Shown one piece after another: positions 1-10,903 of a DNA stretch of 64,000 nucleotides. Location of the stretch: positions 1 through 64,000 of the forward strand of contig NZ_JAUKFY010000022.1 of NCBI RefSeq assembly GCF_030489605.1, given 5' to 3'. Position 1 is the first letter of the stretch; the number at the start of each line of letters is the position of its first letter. The notes beneath the pieces are model-generated. The model saw only the letters and a program-made list of their open reading frames with translations, ran no database searches and was not told where the DNA came from. The position numbers were made by a program, and so were the translations under genes. Source of the stretch: Brevibacillus laterosporus. Its GTDB lineage: Bacteria > Bacillota > Bacilli > Brevibacillales > Brevibacillaceae.

Positions 1-180
1 AGAGCACTTTTCAGCTTAAAGCGAGTTCATCTCGTCTCTCGCTTACCTTTATAACTCTATCAGATCATCATCTTAAAGTCAATAGTTTTTTAAAACTTTT
101 TAAGAGATTTTTTTATAGAGTTGGTAACATCGCTTAAAGCGACGCTTTTTATAATACCAAACTAAAGACAGGTTATGCAA
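1..180 (-). promoter_or_regulatory. Tandem promoters and leader of a leftward rRNA operon (probable)
   Basis: Read on the minus strand there are two sigma-A-like promoters. P1 has TTGCAT (175-180), 18 nt, TATTAT (151-156). P2 has TTGACT (77-82), 17 nt, TAGAGT (54-59). Each is followed by a GC-richer segment with AAGCG/CGCTTTAAG elements, and the minus-strand text ends in GAAAAGTGCTCT at the window edge, which resembles the conserved leader just before a Firmicute 16S gene. Tandem promoters are usual for rrn operons. The 16S gene itself is outside the window, so this is inference from the leader alone. 181-384 is AT-rich with no gene seen. Confidence 0.5.
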
Positions 181-384
181 GTTTTTTTATTTTTCCCTAA
201 ATATTTTTCAATCCTAATTAAACTAACTTATAAAAACAGCATCCACTTTTCTCTAGAATAAACAAAAACGTCATCTTGATTATCTATAACCAAGAAAGCT
301 TTCTACTAAACCGAGGTTCTCTATAGCATAAGCTCTCTCGTGAAATCCTAGCAATAATCCTGTAAATATTTTCACTCACAACAA

Positions 385-417
385 AGGAAAAAGAGGTGAC
401 AAAATCGTCACCTCTTC
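385..417 (-). terminator. Rho-independent terminator of groESL
   Basis: Arms AAGAGGTGAC and GTCACCTCTT form a 10-bp stem; on the minus strand a T-rich tract (TTTTTCCTTT) follows. It lies 20 nt past the groEL stop codon. Confidence 0.85.
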
Positions 418-436
418 GCAGTTTGGGTATAACTGC

Positions 437-2071
<1,635 letters not shown>

Positions 2072-2131
2072 CTAATACTCAACCTCCAAATAGAAATATG
2101 TGTTTAGGGTAAATCAGTATGTGACGGTACC

Positions 2132-2413
2132 TTAGCCGATAACTGCCAAAATATCGGACTCACGAAGTACCAAATATTCTTTGTTGTCCAGCTTAACTTC
2201 TGTACCAGCATATTTAGAGAAGATTACTTTATCGCCTTCTTTTACTTCAAGGGCGATACGCTCACCGTTTTCAATGCGACCAGAACCCACTGCAACAATG
2301 CGACCTTCTTGTGGTTTTTCCTTTGCAGTATCAGGCAAAACAATACCACTAGCAGTTGTTTCTTCTTTAGAAATTGGTTCAAGTACGACACGATCACCTA
2401 ATGGCTTCAACAC
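2132..2413 (-). CDS. groES: Co-chaperonin GroES (Hsp10)
   Basis: The 93-residue product caps GroEL. The GTG at 2413 ([10 protein letters not shown]) is chosen as the start because GAGGAGG sits 7 nt before it; an ATG 18 nt further upstream would add six non-homologous residues and bury the ribosome site. The mobile-loop region ([18 protein letters not shown], residues about 17-34) and the C-terminal [13 protein letters not shown] segment are typical. First gene of the heat-shock operon, preceded by a CIRCE operator. Confidence 0.97.
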   Translation of the reverse strand: MLKPLGDRVVLEPISKEETTASGIVLPDTAKEKPQEGRIVAVGSGRIENGERIALEVKEGDKVIFSKYAGTEVKLDNKEYLVLRESDILAVIG

Positions 2414-2458
2414 AAAAAACACCCTCCTCAAAGATAGTACATAATTTTTCTTAAACGG

Positions 2459-2526
2459 TTAGCACTCACCTTTAAGGAGTGCTAACACCCAATTCCTATA
2501 ATAATAAATCACTGAATGCTTTGCAA
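2459..2526 (-). promoter_or_regulatory. groESL promoter with perfect CIRCE operator
   Basis: Minus-strand promoter: TTGCAA (2521-2526), 17 nt, TATTAT (2498-2503). Immediately downstream lies TTAGCACTC-N9-GAGTGCTAA at 2459-2485, an exact match to the CIRCE inverted repeat bound by HrcA. The operator covers the transcription start region, so HrcA repression of groESL is well supported. Confidence 0.95.
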
Positions 2527-2737
2527 GTATTTTCAAGTACATTTACAGACAAAAACTTCTATCCCTGTAAGGTCTGGGACTAAGCATCCAGTCTCTTCAT
2601 ACATATATCTTCTGGAACTCTCTTATTCCACCTTCTTTTCTTTTATACAAAACTCTATTTATTAGTTCTATACTTGACGATATTTACTTATAGATGAAAT
2701 AGAGAAAGATTTGCTAGACTCCGAGGAGGAATCGTAC
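2527..2737. other. Intergenic region between groESL promoter and CAP-domain gene
   Basis: AT-rich and without a credible small ORF. A TTGACG at 2674-2679 could be a -35 element for the downstream plus-strand gene, but no well-spaced -10 box is evident. Confidence 0.4.
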
Positions 2738-4009
2738 ATGCCTAAAAAAAGCTGGTTTCTTGTTACAGCTCTTGGACTTTCACTTTTTGTTTTGTTGCAA
2801 ACAAGCACGCAAGCCTCATCCGAGACGAAAAGTCATATGCGGATGATCTTCTCCCCTCTTTTTACGAAAACAAGCACGCTACATGCATCAGACTCTGACA
2901 AATATACCAAGGGTACCTCTGCTGATGTCATTGAAACAGTAAAAGAAACGACGAAAGCTGTTTTCCTGACAACGCTGACACCTGGGCACACTGCGTCTGC
3001 TAAATCGCCCCTTCAGCAAAATCAGCGAATAGTCACTCCTTCTATGAAGCAAGTTTTATCTACGACGGAAAAAAGAGAGACCCCCACGAAGCCCCTTGTT
3101 TCTGATCCTATTCTTTTTGGGGTCTCCTTGCATATGAGTTCCCAACAGGTGGAAGCTGCATTAGGTATCCCTGATCGTCGGGAACCCAGCTTATTGGGAT
3201 ATGAATGGTGGATCTATAACAAGCATCCTGATCGTTATGTACAGGTTGGCATTTTAAAAGGGAAGGTAGTAGATGTCTTTTCCAATAGTTCGAAAGCCGC
3301 TTTAACCAATCAAATACGTATTGGCACTTCATATGATACGCTCAAAAGGAGCTATTCTTTACAGGAGCGCGTTACCTTTTCTTATGAGGATACATTTGTG
3401 GAAATAAAAAATGACCGAGCAGAGCGGCCGTTACAGCTTGTAGGTGATATTCCTGTCTTATTTTACTTGGACAAGCACAACCAACAGAAGGTTACTGGCA
3501 TCCGACTCATCGACAAGCTAGTTCTGCTTCAGGGCGGATTCTCCGAAACGAAGTGGACTTATACAGGGGAAGCACCCAATTTCACGCCTCCCACCCCTGA
3601 TGCTAAAAGTCAGGAGGAGATTAATCGAGCGATGGAACGTCAGATATTAGATTTAACCAATGTCATTCGTTATCGCTATCAAATTCCACCATTGCGTTGG
3701 AACGAAAAAGCAGCCATTACAGCCCGTAATCATAGCATTGATATGCAGCGCAATCAGTATTTTGATCATATTTCCGCAACAACAGGCTTATCTCCATTTG
3801 ACCGACTGAAGAAAAACGGTCTGTCCTATCGAATGGCAGGAGAAAATATTGCCGCCGGATTTCCTGATGCTATTGAGGCCTCTCAAAGCTGGTTAAACAG
3901 CTTGGGACATCGTAAAAATGTGCTCGAAAAGCAATTTGAAGAGCTAGGCGTAGGTGTCTTTTCTGACTACTTTACCGAAAACTTCGTTACACTCTCTGCA
4001 ACCAAATAA
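2738..4009 (+). CDS. Secreted CAP/SCP-domain protein (YkwD-like)
   Basis: The 423-residue protein starts at the ATG preceded by GAGGAGGA. Residues 1-27 form a signal peptide (Lys-Lys followed by a hydrophobic stretch ending QTSTQA). A low-complexity linker follows. The middle (about 125-260) resembles the CAP-associated N-terminal domain, beginning at ILFGVSLHMSS. The C-terminal 125 residues are a CAP domain with the HSIDMQRNQYFDHIS and AGENIAAG segments and the HRKNVL block. Such proteins are exported and cell-wall associated in Bacillaceae; the biochemical role is unknown. Its stop lies 1 nt from the convergent gene. Confidence 0.88.
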   Translation: MPKKSWFLVTALGLSLFVLLQTSTQASSETKSHMRMIFSPLFTKTSTLHASDSDKYTKGTSADVIETVKETTKAVFLTTLTPGHTASAKSPLQQNQRIVTPSMKQVLSTTEKRETPTKPLVSDPILFGVSLHMSSQQVEAALGIPDRREPSLLGYEWWIYNKHPDRYVQVGILKGKVVDVFSNSSKAALTNQIRIGTSYDTLKRSYSLQERVTFSYEDTFVEIKNDRAERPLQLVGDIPVLFYLDKHNQQKVTGIRLIDKLVLLQGGFSETKWTYTGEAPNFTPPTPDAKSQEEINRAMERQILDLTNVIRYRYQIPPLRWNEKAAITARNHSIDMQRNQYFDHISATTGLSPFDRLKKNGLSYRMAGENIAAGFPDAIEASQSWLNSLGHRKNVLEKQFEELGVGVFSDYFTENFVTLSATK

Positions 4010-4010
4010 A

Positions 4011-4550
4011 TTATTTCTTGATGAGTTCACGTATCGCCCTTACATCTCTGGTAAACTCCGCTAATATGGTTTCCTCACGCTGATTATGCAGGATAAGCCA
4101 TGGTTTGCGTTTCCCGTTCTTTGGCATCACCACAAAAACTCGCGCGATATGATCTTTTATCTTTTCTTTCGGAACAGATACTTTTATTGGAGGGTCCACA
4201 GGGATTTTTAAAATATAACAATGCTCCAACTGCGGGCTAATATCCTGGACTCTCCCGCTCACTGAGTGTAAAATCGTTTGCGCTTCCTGTTGAAAGAGAG
4301 TGCTATTTGAGTAATGGGATACAACCTTTTGCTGGTCGCTATCAAATAGCTCGACATTCTCTCCAGCTATCTGCGCTCCATCTGAATCGTTTCCTGTTGG
4401 GGCACCGCTAGTGGCCGTTGCTTGCTCACCCTTATGCAAGAATGGGAGAATTCCTGAGATTGCACCTGCCTTCATCATAGTGAAACCAGCCACCACCGCC
4501 GATACGGATAAAAAAATAGCAGATACTACAATCCACCTTCTTTTTTTCAT
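4011..4550 (-). CDS. Membrane-anchored hypothetical protein
   Basis: The 179-residue product has an N-terminal membrane anchor or signal sequence (residues 5-27, after MKKRRW). A polar Ser/Thr/Gly linker follows, and then a 110-residue extracytoplasmic domain with one Cys. No family is recognised. The start has a good site (AAGGAGTG, 7 nt spacing). It converges tail to tail with the CAP gene and probably has its own promoter in the 160-nt gap upstream. Function unknown. Confidence 0.7.
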   Translation of the reverse strand: MKKRRWIVVSAIFLSVSAVVAGFTMMKAGAISGILPFLHKGEQATATSGAPTGNDSDGAQIAGENVELFDSDQQKVVSHYSNSTLFQQEAQTILHSVSGRVQDISPQLEHCYILKIPVDPPIKVSVPKEKIKDHIARVFVVMPKNGKRKPWLILHNQREETILAEFTRDVRAIRELIKK

Positions 4551-4663
4551 CTATTTCACTCCTTTTCAAGCCATTTCGTCCATATAGTATTTGCTCGACA
4601 AAAAGCAGCTATACCAAACAGAGCAAGTATTTCTGTAAAACAATAAGCTTAATATCCATACGC

Positions 4664-4698
4664 AAAAGCCCCCCTCCTGAAAAAGCTCAGAGGGGGGC
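4664..4698 (-). terminator. Terminator of the BI-1 family gene
   Basis: Arms GCCCCCCTC and GAGGGGGGC form a 9-bp GC stem; TTTTG follows on the minus strand. It lies about 20 nt past the BI-1 stop. Confidence 0.85.
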
Positions 4699-4716
4699 AC
4701 ATTCATTTTTTAAGAA

Positions 4717-5373
4717 CTAATCATCACTATTTAAAATTCCTAAAAGACGGAGCAATGACAAGAACAAATTGATAAAATCGAGGTAAAGCGAAATAACAGC
4801 CATTGGGATATCATCATCTGCTACCCCATGTTTGAACTGAGACACATCATATAGGATATAGCCGCTAAAAATCAAAATCCCGCCAGATGCTATTAATAGC
4901 TGCATTCCCGTTCCTAATGGAATAAACAGATTTAGCACCTGTAACAGGATCAAGCCAATAAGAGCTGCAAACAAAAAGCCGCCGATTGAACTGAAGTCGC
5001 GTTTGGACACATAAGCATAACCAGCCAGTGAAATAAAGATAACGGTAGTGATGAGGAAAGCTGCGTTAACCAGCAAGGCCCCATTTTTCATTGCGTAGTA
5101 TTGAAGCGTTGGCCCAAGCGTGATTCCACTGATGAACACAAAGGCGAATAAGAATCCATACCCGATTCGAACACCCTTTCTACGCATAAAAAAGGCACCG
5201 ATCAGCATTAGCAATTCAACAACAACCAGTGGCAGGATAAAGGCCGGGGGAACAAATGCTGTTCCTACCGCACTACCAATCGTTGACACCAGCAGTGAAA
5301 TGGCAAACAATCTCAAAATTTTAGGAAAGTTACTCTCTTCCCGATACACTTGCTCCGAATAATTCTCGTTCAA
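4717..5373 (-). CDS. Bax inhibitor-1 (BI-1/YetJ) family membrane protein
   Basis: The 218-residue protein has seven predicted transmembrane segments (about 25-45, 50-66, 70-86, 98-118, 126-145, 150-170, 190-210). The segment SGYILYDVSQF and the Asp-rich loop ADDDIP match the BI-1 family signature, where acidic residues gate a pH-sensitive Ca2+ leak in B. subtilis YetJ. The usual BI-1 length is 210-240 residues. It stands alone with its own terminator. The family call is firm; ion conduction in this organism is inferred from the homologue. Confidence 0.88.
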   Translation of the reverse strand: MNENYSEQVYREESNFPKILRLFAISLLVSTIGSAVGTAFVPPAFILPLVVVELLMLIGAFFMRRKGVRIGYGFLFAFVFISGITLGPTLQYYAMKNGALLVNAAFLITTVIFISLAGYAYVSKRDFSSIGGFLFAALIGLILLQVLNLFIPLGTGMQLLIASGGILIFSGYILYDVSQFKHGVADDDIPMAVISLYLDFINLFLSLLRLLGILNSDD

Positions 5374-5451
5374 GCTTCAAGCACCTCCAATTTTTGGTTC
5401 CTACTTAAGAATCCTACCGATTCATGACAAGTTCTGCAACTATATTTACAC

Positions 5452-5484
5452 AAAAAGAGCATAAATATAACTTTATGCTCTTTG
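5452..5484 (-). terminator. Terminator of the tatA-tatC operon
   Basis: Arms AAAGAGCATAAA and TTTATGCTCTTT surround a short AT loop; TTTTTGTG follows on the minus strand just past the tatC stop. Confidence 0.85.
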
Positions 5485-5487
5485 AAA

Positions 5488-6279
5488 CTATTTCATTTCA
5501 GAATCAGCTTGAACTTCCGCGATACCGTATTCACGTTCCCACGCCTCATCCTCTTTCAACTGCCGACGGTAAATGACTTTGGACAGAAACACACTGATCT
5601 CATACAAAACAAACAACGGAATCATTACGATAAAGTCACTCATGAAGTCAGGAGGTGTAATCACAATTGCAATAAAAGCTAAAATAAAATATGCGTATCT
5701 TCTTATTTTAGACAGCCTTACCGGATTGATAATCCGCAGCCTTGTTAGTAAAATCACCAGGATCGGAAGTTCAAACAAAAATCCAAAAGGTACAACCATA
5801 TTAAACATAAAAGAGAAGTACTCACCTAATCCCCACATGACTGGGGTACCCAACTGAACGTTAATGTTAGTCATAAACAGAACCACTAACGGGAACACAA
5901 CATAATAGCCAAAAGCTAATCCAATCAGAAACAACAGACAAATAACGGGAATAAACGATAGAGTTAGCTTTGTTTCATGTGGCTTTAAACCTGGTTTAAC
6001 AAACGCCCATAGCTGTAACAAAAATACAGGTGTAGTTAGAATCATCGAAACCAGGAAAGCAAACTGCATGTACACCTGCAAAGCATCGGAAGGCTTCAAG
6101 GAAACTAATGTATTCATAGAAAGATTAGTCATAGGCGTTTGCTGTAGATACATAACAACCGGCCCGGCGTAGTATAGTCCCACTGCTAATCCGATAACAA
6201 AAACGAGTAGAACAATTAAAAGACGATTACGCAATTCGCCAATATGTTCCCATATAGTCATTTCTCTTTGTTTACTCAT
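5488..6279 (-). CDS. tatC: Twin-arginine translocase subunit TatC
   Basis: The 263-residue protein is the receptor subunit of the Tat system, which exports folded proteins carrying a twin-arginine signal. The cytosolic N-terminus HIGELRNRLL is the conserved TatC motif, and six transmembrane segments follow, including the FELPILVILL and YFILAFIAIVITPPD blocks typical of the family. It follows tatA by 20 nt, so the pair forms a minimal TatAC system with no tatB, as in B. subtilis. Confidence 0.96.
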   Translation of the reverse strand: MSKQREMTIWEHIGELRNRLLIVLLVFVIGLAVGLYYAGPVVMYLQQTPMTNLSMNTLVSLKPSDALQVYMQFAFLVSMILTTPVFLLQLWAFVKPGLKPHETKLTLSFIPVICLLFLIGLAFGYYVVFPLVVLFMTNINVQLGTPVMWGLGEYFSFMFNMVVPFGFLFELPILVILLTRLRIINPVRLSKIRRYAYFILAFIAIVITPPDFMSDFIVMIPLFVLYEISVFLSKVIYRRQLKEDEAWEREYGIAEVQADSEMK

Positions 6280-6299
6280 CCAACCTGCCTACCTTCTTC

Positions 6300-6668
6300 T
6301 TACGCTTTTGGTTCGCTGGAAGAGGACGCTTCTTTACGCTCCTGTTCGATTTTTGCGCGAATCTCCTTTTCTAGACGCTCGCGTTCCAGACGCTCACGAA
6401 TTTCACGCTCTAGCTTTTCACGATCAATTTTCTCTGAGGTCTCCACTGTGTCCGCCGGTTTAGCAGTCGCTGCTACCACTTGCTGTTCGGCTGGTTTCTC
6501 TTTTTTATTCTCGTCAAAATCATCATTAGCAAGTCCGCTTGTTGCTTTTTTGAACTCTCGCAAAGTACTGCCCATAGCTCTTCCCAACTCTGGCAGCTTT
6601 TTAGGCCCAAAGAAGATGATAGCTAAAATGATCAATATAACAAAACCTGAAGCTCCAATTCCACTCAT
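6300..6668 (-). CDS. tatA: Twin-arginine translocase subunit TatA
   Basis: The 122-residue protein has one N-terminal membrane helix (about 6-22), the FFGPKKLPELGRA hinge and an amphipathic helix, the TatA/E hallmark. The remainder is a long charged tail rich in Glu, Arg and Lys (about residues 70-122), longer than in most TatA proteins and likely coiled or disordered. The start MSGIGASG is preferred because GTGGAG lies 9 nt upstream; GTG and ATG codons 5 and 3 positions earlier overlap that site. TatA oligomerises to form the passage next to TatC. Confidence 0.95.
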   Translation of the reverse strand: MSGIGASGFVILIILAIIFFGPKKLPELGRAMGSTLREFKKATSGLANDDFDENKKEKPAEQQVVAATAKPADTVETSEKIDREKLEREIRERLERERLEKEIRAKIEQERKEASSSSEPKA

Positions 6669-6694
6669 AATCAACATCTCCACTCATTTGATTA

Positions 6695-7696
6695 TTAACA
6701 CTTCCGTAAACCACCATAACCAAGTCGTGTCATATCACTTTCTTGGATGCGCTCTCCATACAGGATTCTAGGCAAAAAGACGTCAAACGATGTAACAGGC
6801 TCATGCATCACCGCTCCAGGTAAGCCTAGAATAGGGGTATCTCCTTTATAGGCGATCATTAGCATAGAACCAGGCAACATCGGCGTTCCATAACGTATAA
6901 CATCAGAGCCTACACCAGCAATAGCTCCGGGTGTCTTATCATCTGGATCAACAGACATACCGCCTGTTACACAGATGAGATCAACTTCTTGTGCCAGGAA
7001 ATATTCTATCTCATGTTGTATCATTTCTTTATCATCTGGGGCAAACCGTTGTTCAACTATTTGAGAGCCTAGCGCTTCTACCTTAGCTCTAATAGCGGGG
7101 CCAAACTTATCTTGGATTCGTCCCTGATAAACCTCACTTCCTGTCGTGACCACTCCTACCCTGCGAGCAGGAATGGGCAGCACATCCACGATCGGTCCTT
7201 CAAACTGCTTAGCCAAACGTTCTAACACGAGAATGTTTTCTTCTTTCATAATCAAAGGGATAATACGAGTAGCAGCCACAGACTGCCCCTTTGTTACCAC
7301 TTGATTCGTTAGAATAGTGGAAAGGGCTATACCATCTAATTCATTTAAAGCATGAACGGCCTGCTCATTGATTTTACAAAGTCCGTTCGTTTTTGCCTTC
7401 ATTGTAACCTTACCTTCATAAGGCTCTGTTAAAATAAGATTTGTGCCTGCAACAGCTTGGGCAATTCTTTGACCTGCCTCTTCTTCATGGATAAAGCCAG
7501 GAGGCATATCCATGATATAAATATGCTCTTTTCCTATAGAAAGCAGCGGTTCTATGTCTTCTGTTTTAATAACATGCCCTTTTTTAAACAACCTACCCTT
7601 GAACTCCCCGGGTAAAATCTGCGTCATATCATGAGGCAAAATCATGCCCACCGCTTCGCGGACAGGCACGACTTTAAAGTTCGGCTTTTCTACCAT
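6695..7696 (-). CDS. Molybdopterin-binding MoeA/MoaB-like protein
   Basis: The 333-residue protein has a C-terminal MPT-binding fold: VGVVTTGSEVYQGRI (residues about 180-195), the DLICVTGGMSVDPDDKTPGAI loop and the PILGLPGAVMHEP segment match the MoeA/MogA substrate-binding domain. The N-terminal half lacks the full MoeA domain set, so it belongs to the MoeA-like group whose exact step is unknown. It overlaps mogA by 7 nt and is 12 nt or more upstream of tatA, so Mo-cofactor handling and Tat export, which carries many cofactor proteins, are co-located. Confidence 0.82.
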   Translation of the reverse strand: MVEKPNFKVVPVREAVGMILPHDMTQILPGEFKGRLFKKGHVIKTEDIEPLLSIGKEHIYIMDMPPGFIHEEEAGQRIAQAVAGTNLILTEPYEGKVTMKAKTNGLCKINEQAVHALNELDGIALSTILTNQVVTKGQSVAATRIIPLIMKEENILVLERLAKQFEGPIVDVLPIPARRVGVVTTGSEVYQGRIQDKFGPAIRAKVEALGSQIVEQRFAPDDKEMIQHEIEYFLAQEVDLICVTGGMSVDPDDKTPGAIAGVGSDVIRYGTPMLPGSMLMIAYKGDTPILGLPGAVMHEPVTSFDVFLPRILYGERIQESDMTRLGYGGLRKC

Positions 7697-8205
7697 CCGA
7701 TTCCACCCCAGTCTTCACCGGCTTCTTCTGAGCCTTGCAAAATATGCAATGCATCCGGCAGCATGTCTGCAATAGCGATAAAGCAGACCTCGACTCCTTT
7801 AGGGTTTCCTGGTAAATTGAAAATCAAACTGTTGCCTCTAGTCCCTGCAACAGCACGTGTTAACATTGCGCGGCGAGATTGCTTTAAACCTGCACGACGC
7901 ATCTCCTCCGCTAAGCCAGGTACTGGACGATCAATTACCCATGACGTTACTTCCGGTGTAACATCCCGCGGACTCAATCCTGTTCCACCTGTGGTAATGA
8001 GAATATCGCATTTTTCTCGATCCACCAATTCGATCATATGCTCCTTCAGTTCTTCCATATCATCCGGTAAACAACGATAAATAATGTTTTCCGTATGCAA
8101 GTGCTGTTTGACTAACCCTCGCACCAACTGAATTCGATCATCCTCTCTTTCCCCACCAGCAATTGAATCACTAGCCGTAATGATGCCTATTTTCCATCCT
8201 GACAT
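7690..8205 (-). CDS. Molybdenum cofactor biosynthesis protein MogA/MoaB
   Basis: The 171-residue product is the MogA/MoaB-type molybdopterin adenylyltransferase. It starts at MSGWKIGIITASDS, where GGAGGAGGG lies 8 nt upstream. The TTGGTGLSPRDVTPEVT motif (residues about 70-86) is the MPT-binding signature and the NLPGNPKGVEVC segment is the second. Length matches the family (160-190). MogA adenylates molybdopterin before molybdate insertion. It is translationally linked to the MoeA-like gene after it. Confidence 0.9.
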   Translation of the reverse strand: MSGWKIGIITASDSIAGGEREDDRIQLVRGLVKQHLHTENIIYRCLPDDMEELKEHMIELVDREKCDILITTGGTGLSPRDVTPEVTSWVIDRPVPGLAEEMRRAGLKQSRRAMLTRAVAGTRGNSLIFNLPGNPKGVEVCFIAIADMLPDALHILQGSEEAGEDWGGIGW

Positions 8206-8289
8206 GTTAAACCCTCCTCCAATACCATCACAATTATACAATACCATCTTTTTGGGAATGGTGTAATGTATGTCCAAATTGTTTCAAAT

Positions 8290-8853
8290 TCAGATAATTC
8301 CCTCTTCGGTGACGATTTGATCCAAATGGATATCAAAAGGCTCCATTGGCACTTTTTCAATCACCTGCATAGCAAAGCAAAATCCAATTCGTCTAGGTTC
8401 ATGCGGCAAGCTTTGGAAAAATCGGTCATAATAACCGGCACCATACCCTAAACGCCCTTTTTGCCGGTCAAAGGCTACTCCTGGAACGATCACTACTTTA
8501 ATCTCTGATAGCTTCAGCTCTGTTGAACGTGTGGGGTCTGGCTCCCAGATACCGTAAGCTCCCTTCTTCAAGCCACTTCTGCTCTCATATGTATAAGGTA
8601 TTATTTTTTTATCCTCTCGATTCGTCAGGGGAAGAGCAACCTTTATGTCACGCTCTCTTGCTTCTTCTATAAAAGACCACGTATTGATTTCACTTCCAAA
8701 CGAACTAAAACACATAATCGTTTGAGCTTCTTTTACAGCTTTGATACTCCATAAATGCTGCGTAGCCTTATCGGATTTTTGCCTGCGATCCTCTTTACTC
8801 AACAAATCACGCTCGCTAATCATCACCTGTCTCAAGCGTTTCTTCTCTTGCAT
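8290..8853 (-). CDS. 5-formyltetrahydrofolate cyclo-ligase
   Basis: The 187-residue protein converts 5-formyl-THF to 5,10-methenyl-THF using ATP. The C-terminal VPGVAFDRQKGRLGYGAGYYDRF block (residues about 130-152) is the diagnostic substrate and nucleotide motif. Residues 1-60 give the RQVMISERDLLS helix typical of YqgN-type enzymes. It is divergent from the ABC-F gene, with about 115 nt between the two starts. Confidence 0.93.
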   Translation of the reverse strand: MQEKKRLRQVMISERDLLSKEDRRQKSDKATQHLWSIKAVKEAQTIMCFSSFGSEINTWSFIEEARERDIKVALPLTNREDKKIIPYTYESRSGLKKGAYGIWEPDPTRSTELKLSEIKVVIVPGVAFDRQKGRLGYGAGYYDRFFQSLPHEPRRIGFCFAMQVIEKVPMEPFDIHLDQIVTEEGII

Positions 8854-8899
8854 GTGTATACTTTGCCCCCTTATTTGCCCACCTATTGATCGGCTCCCC

Positions 8900-8928
8900 T
8901 TGTTCCCGACCTCAGCTTTAGGTACACT
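8900..8928 (+). promoter_or_regulatory. Sigma-A-like promoter of the ABC-F gene
   Basis: TTGTTC (8900-8905), 17 nt, TACACT (8923-8928), about 40 nt before the start codon of the plus-strand gene. Confidence 0.6.
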
Positions 8929-8968
8929 GTTAGGATAGAGATCTGAATATCATCTCGGGGTGAAAGCT

Positions 8969-10903
8969 ATGATTTTATTACAAGCAGAGCACATAACGAA
9001 GTCATATGGTGTTGAAACCATTTTACAGGATATATCTTTACAAGTACAAACGTTAGAACGGATCGGTTTGGTTGGAGTAAATGGAGCAGGGAAATCTACG
9101 CTGATGAAAATTATAGCAGGCGAACTTAGCTATGATAGCGGAGTGCTTCGTAAACCAAAGGATGTAACTATCGGTTACCTAGCCCAAAACAGCGGTCTGG
9201 AATCCAATAACTCCATCTGGGCAGAGATGCTTCTTGTTTTTGAGCATCTTCAATCAGAGGAAAAAGAGCTCCGCAAGATGGAAGCTATGATGGGCGATCC
9301 CGCAGTCTTTGAGGACGAAAAAAAATATCAGCAGATTATAGAGACCTATTCACATCGCGTGGAAGCCTTTAAAGAAAAAGGCGGTTATAGCTATGAAGCT
9401 AGCATTCGCGGTGTACTTCACGGTCTTCGTTTTTCAGACATGGATTATGAAACACCCATTTATACGTTAAGCGGCGGCCAAAAAACACGTCTGGCATTAG
9501 CGAAGCTACTTCTTCAGTCACCTGATTTGTTGCTGTTGGATGAGCCTACGAACTATTTGGATATCGAAACGCTATCCTGGCTGGAGGTCTATTTGCAAAA
9601 TTACAAGGGTGCTATCCTAGTCGTTTCCCATGACCGTTACTTTTTAGATAAGCTAGTAAATATCGTCTATGAAATAGAGCGTCATCAGGCTCAACGCTAT
9701 GTAGGCAACTACAGCCGCTATTTGGATCAAAAGGCGGTGCGCATAGAGCAGGAACTGCGCCGTTTTGAAAAGCAAGAGGAAGAAATCGCCAAATTAGAGG
9801 ATTTTATTCAGCGCAATATCGCAAGAGCATCTACTACCAAACGCGCACAAAGCAGACGGAAAACGCTTGAAAAAATGGATCGAATGGATAAACCGATTTC
9901 GAGTAACAAATCTGCCCATTTCTCCTTTGAAATTGCCAAAATGAGCGGAAATAACGTGCTTAAGGTTCGAAATCTTGCCATTGGCTACGAGGAGGTCACG
10001 CTTTCCTCTCAATTGACCTTTGATTTAGAACGCGAAGAGCGCGTTGCACTAGTAGGACCAAACGGGATTGGAAAATCTACTTTACTGAAAACGATTGTGG
10101 GTCAGCTTACCGCCAAACAAGGACATATAGACCTCGGAAGTAATGTAACCATTGGCTACTATGATCAGGAACAACGCGAGTTAAATATGAGCAAAACCAT
10201 TTTGGCAGAGCTATGGGATGATTATCCGCAAATGCTGGAGAAAGAGGTCCGCACTATCCTTGGAAACTTCTTGTTTAGCGGCGATGACGTGTTGAAGAGA
10301 ATTGGCGACTTGTCCGGCGGTGAGCGCGCGCGTGTCTCTTTGGCTAAGTTAATGTTAAAAGAAGCCAATTTCTTGATTTTTGACGAGCCGACTAACCATC
10401 TGGATATCATCAGTAAAGAGGTATTAGAGAATGCCCTGTATGACTATCCCGGCACGATTTTATTTGTATCCCATGACAGATATTTTCTAAACAAAATGGC
10501 TACTCGCGTTCTAGAGATGTCTCCGACTGGAGTAACAAGCTACCTTGGTAATTACGACTACTATCTGGATAAAAAACAAGAGCTTGTAGAACAAGCTCAG
10601 GAAAAGGTTGAACAGACAAATTCAAAAACCTCAGCAGCCAGACCAAACACTCCTGAGAAAAGCAACTATGAGCTTGATAAGGAAGCGAAGCGTAAAGAGC
10701 GGCAACGCCAACGACGTTTAGAAGAAATTGAAAAAAACATTCAGGATACCGAGGAAAAAATCGCTACCTGGGAAGAAGAATTATGCCATCCTGATGTTTA
10801 TTCCGATCATGTTGAGGCCCAGAAGCGTAATGATCTGATCAGCCAGGCTCGAACAACAATTGATCAATTGTATGCAGAATGGGAAGAGCTGTCGATGGAC
10901 TAA
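8969..10903 (+). CDS. ABC-F family ATPase (YdiF type)
   Basis: The 644-residue soluble protein has two ABC modules. Walker A GVNGAGKS and signature LSGGQ lie in the first half, and GPNGIGKS with LSGGERARVSLAKL in the second. An interdomain linker rich in charged residues lies at about 240-310 and a C-terminal coiled coil (residues about 550-640) follows. No membrane segments are present, so it acts on the ribosome rather than as a transporter, as in YdiF/Uup-type proteins. The ATG at 8969 is chosen over the GTG at 8960 because GGGGTG is spaced 6 nt from it. It converges with the next gene, stop codons overlapping. Confidence 0.9.
   Translation: MILLQAEHITKSYGVETILQDISLQVQTLERIGLVGVNGAGKSTLMKIIAGELSYDSGVLRKPKDVTIGYLAQNSGLESNNSIWAEMLLVFEHLQSEEKELRKMEAMMGDPAVFEDEKKYQQIIETYSHRVEAFKEKGGYSYEASIRGVLHGLRFSDMDYETPIYTLSGGQKTRLALAKLLLQSPDLLLLDEPTNYLDIETLSWLEVYLQNYKGAILVVSHDRYFLDKLVNIVYEIERHQAQRYVGNYSRYLDQKAVRIEQELRRFEKQEEEIAKLEDFIQRNIARASTTKRAQSRRKTLEKMDRMDKPISSNKSAHFSFEIAKMSGNNVLKVRNLAIGYEEVTLSSQLTFDLEREERVALVGPNGIGKSTLLKTIVGQLTAKQGHIDLGSNVTIGYYDQEQRELNMSKTILAELWDDYPQMLEKEVRTILGNFLFSGDDVLKRIGDLSGGERARVSLAKLMLKEANFLIFDEPTNHLDIISKEVLENALYDYPGTILFVSHDRYFLNKMATRVLEMSPTGVTSYLGNYDYYLDKKQELVEQAQEKVEQTNSKTSAARPNTPEKSNYELDKEAKRKERQRQRRLEEIEKNIQDTEEKIATWEEELCHPDVYSDHVEAQKRNDLISQARTTIDQLYAEWEELSMD

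Noticed and set aside
5488-6668. A separate tatB gene
   Set aside because: No third Tat subunit is present; the pair is the minimal TatAC form usual in Firmicutes.
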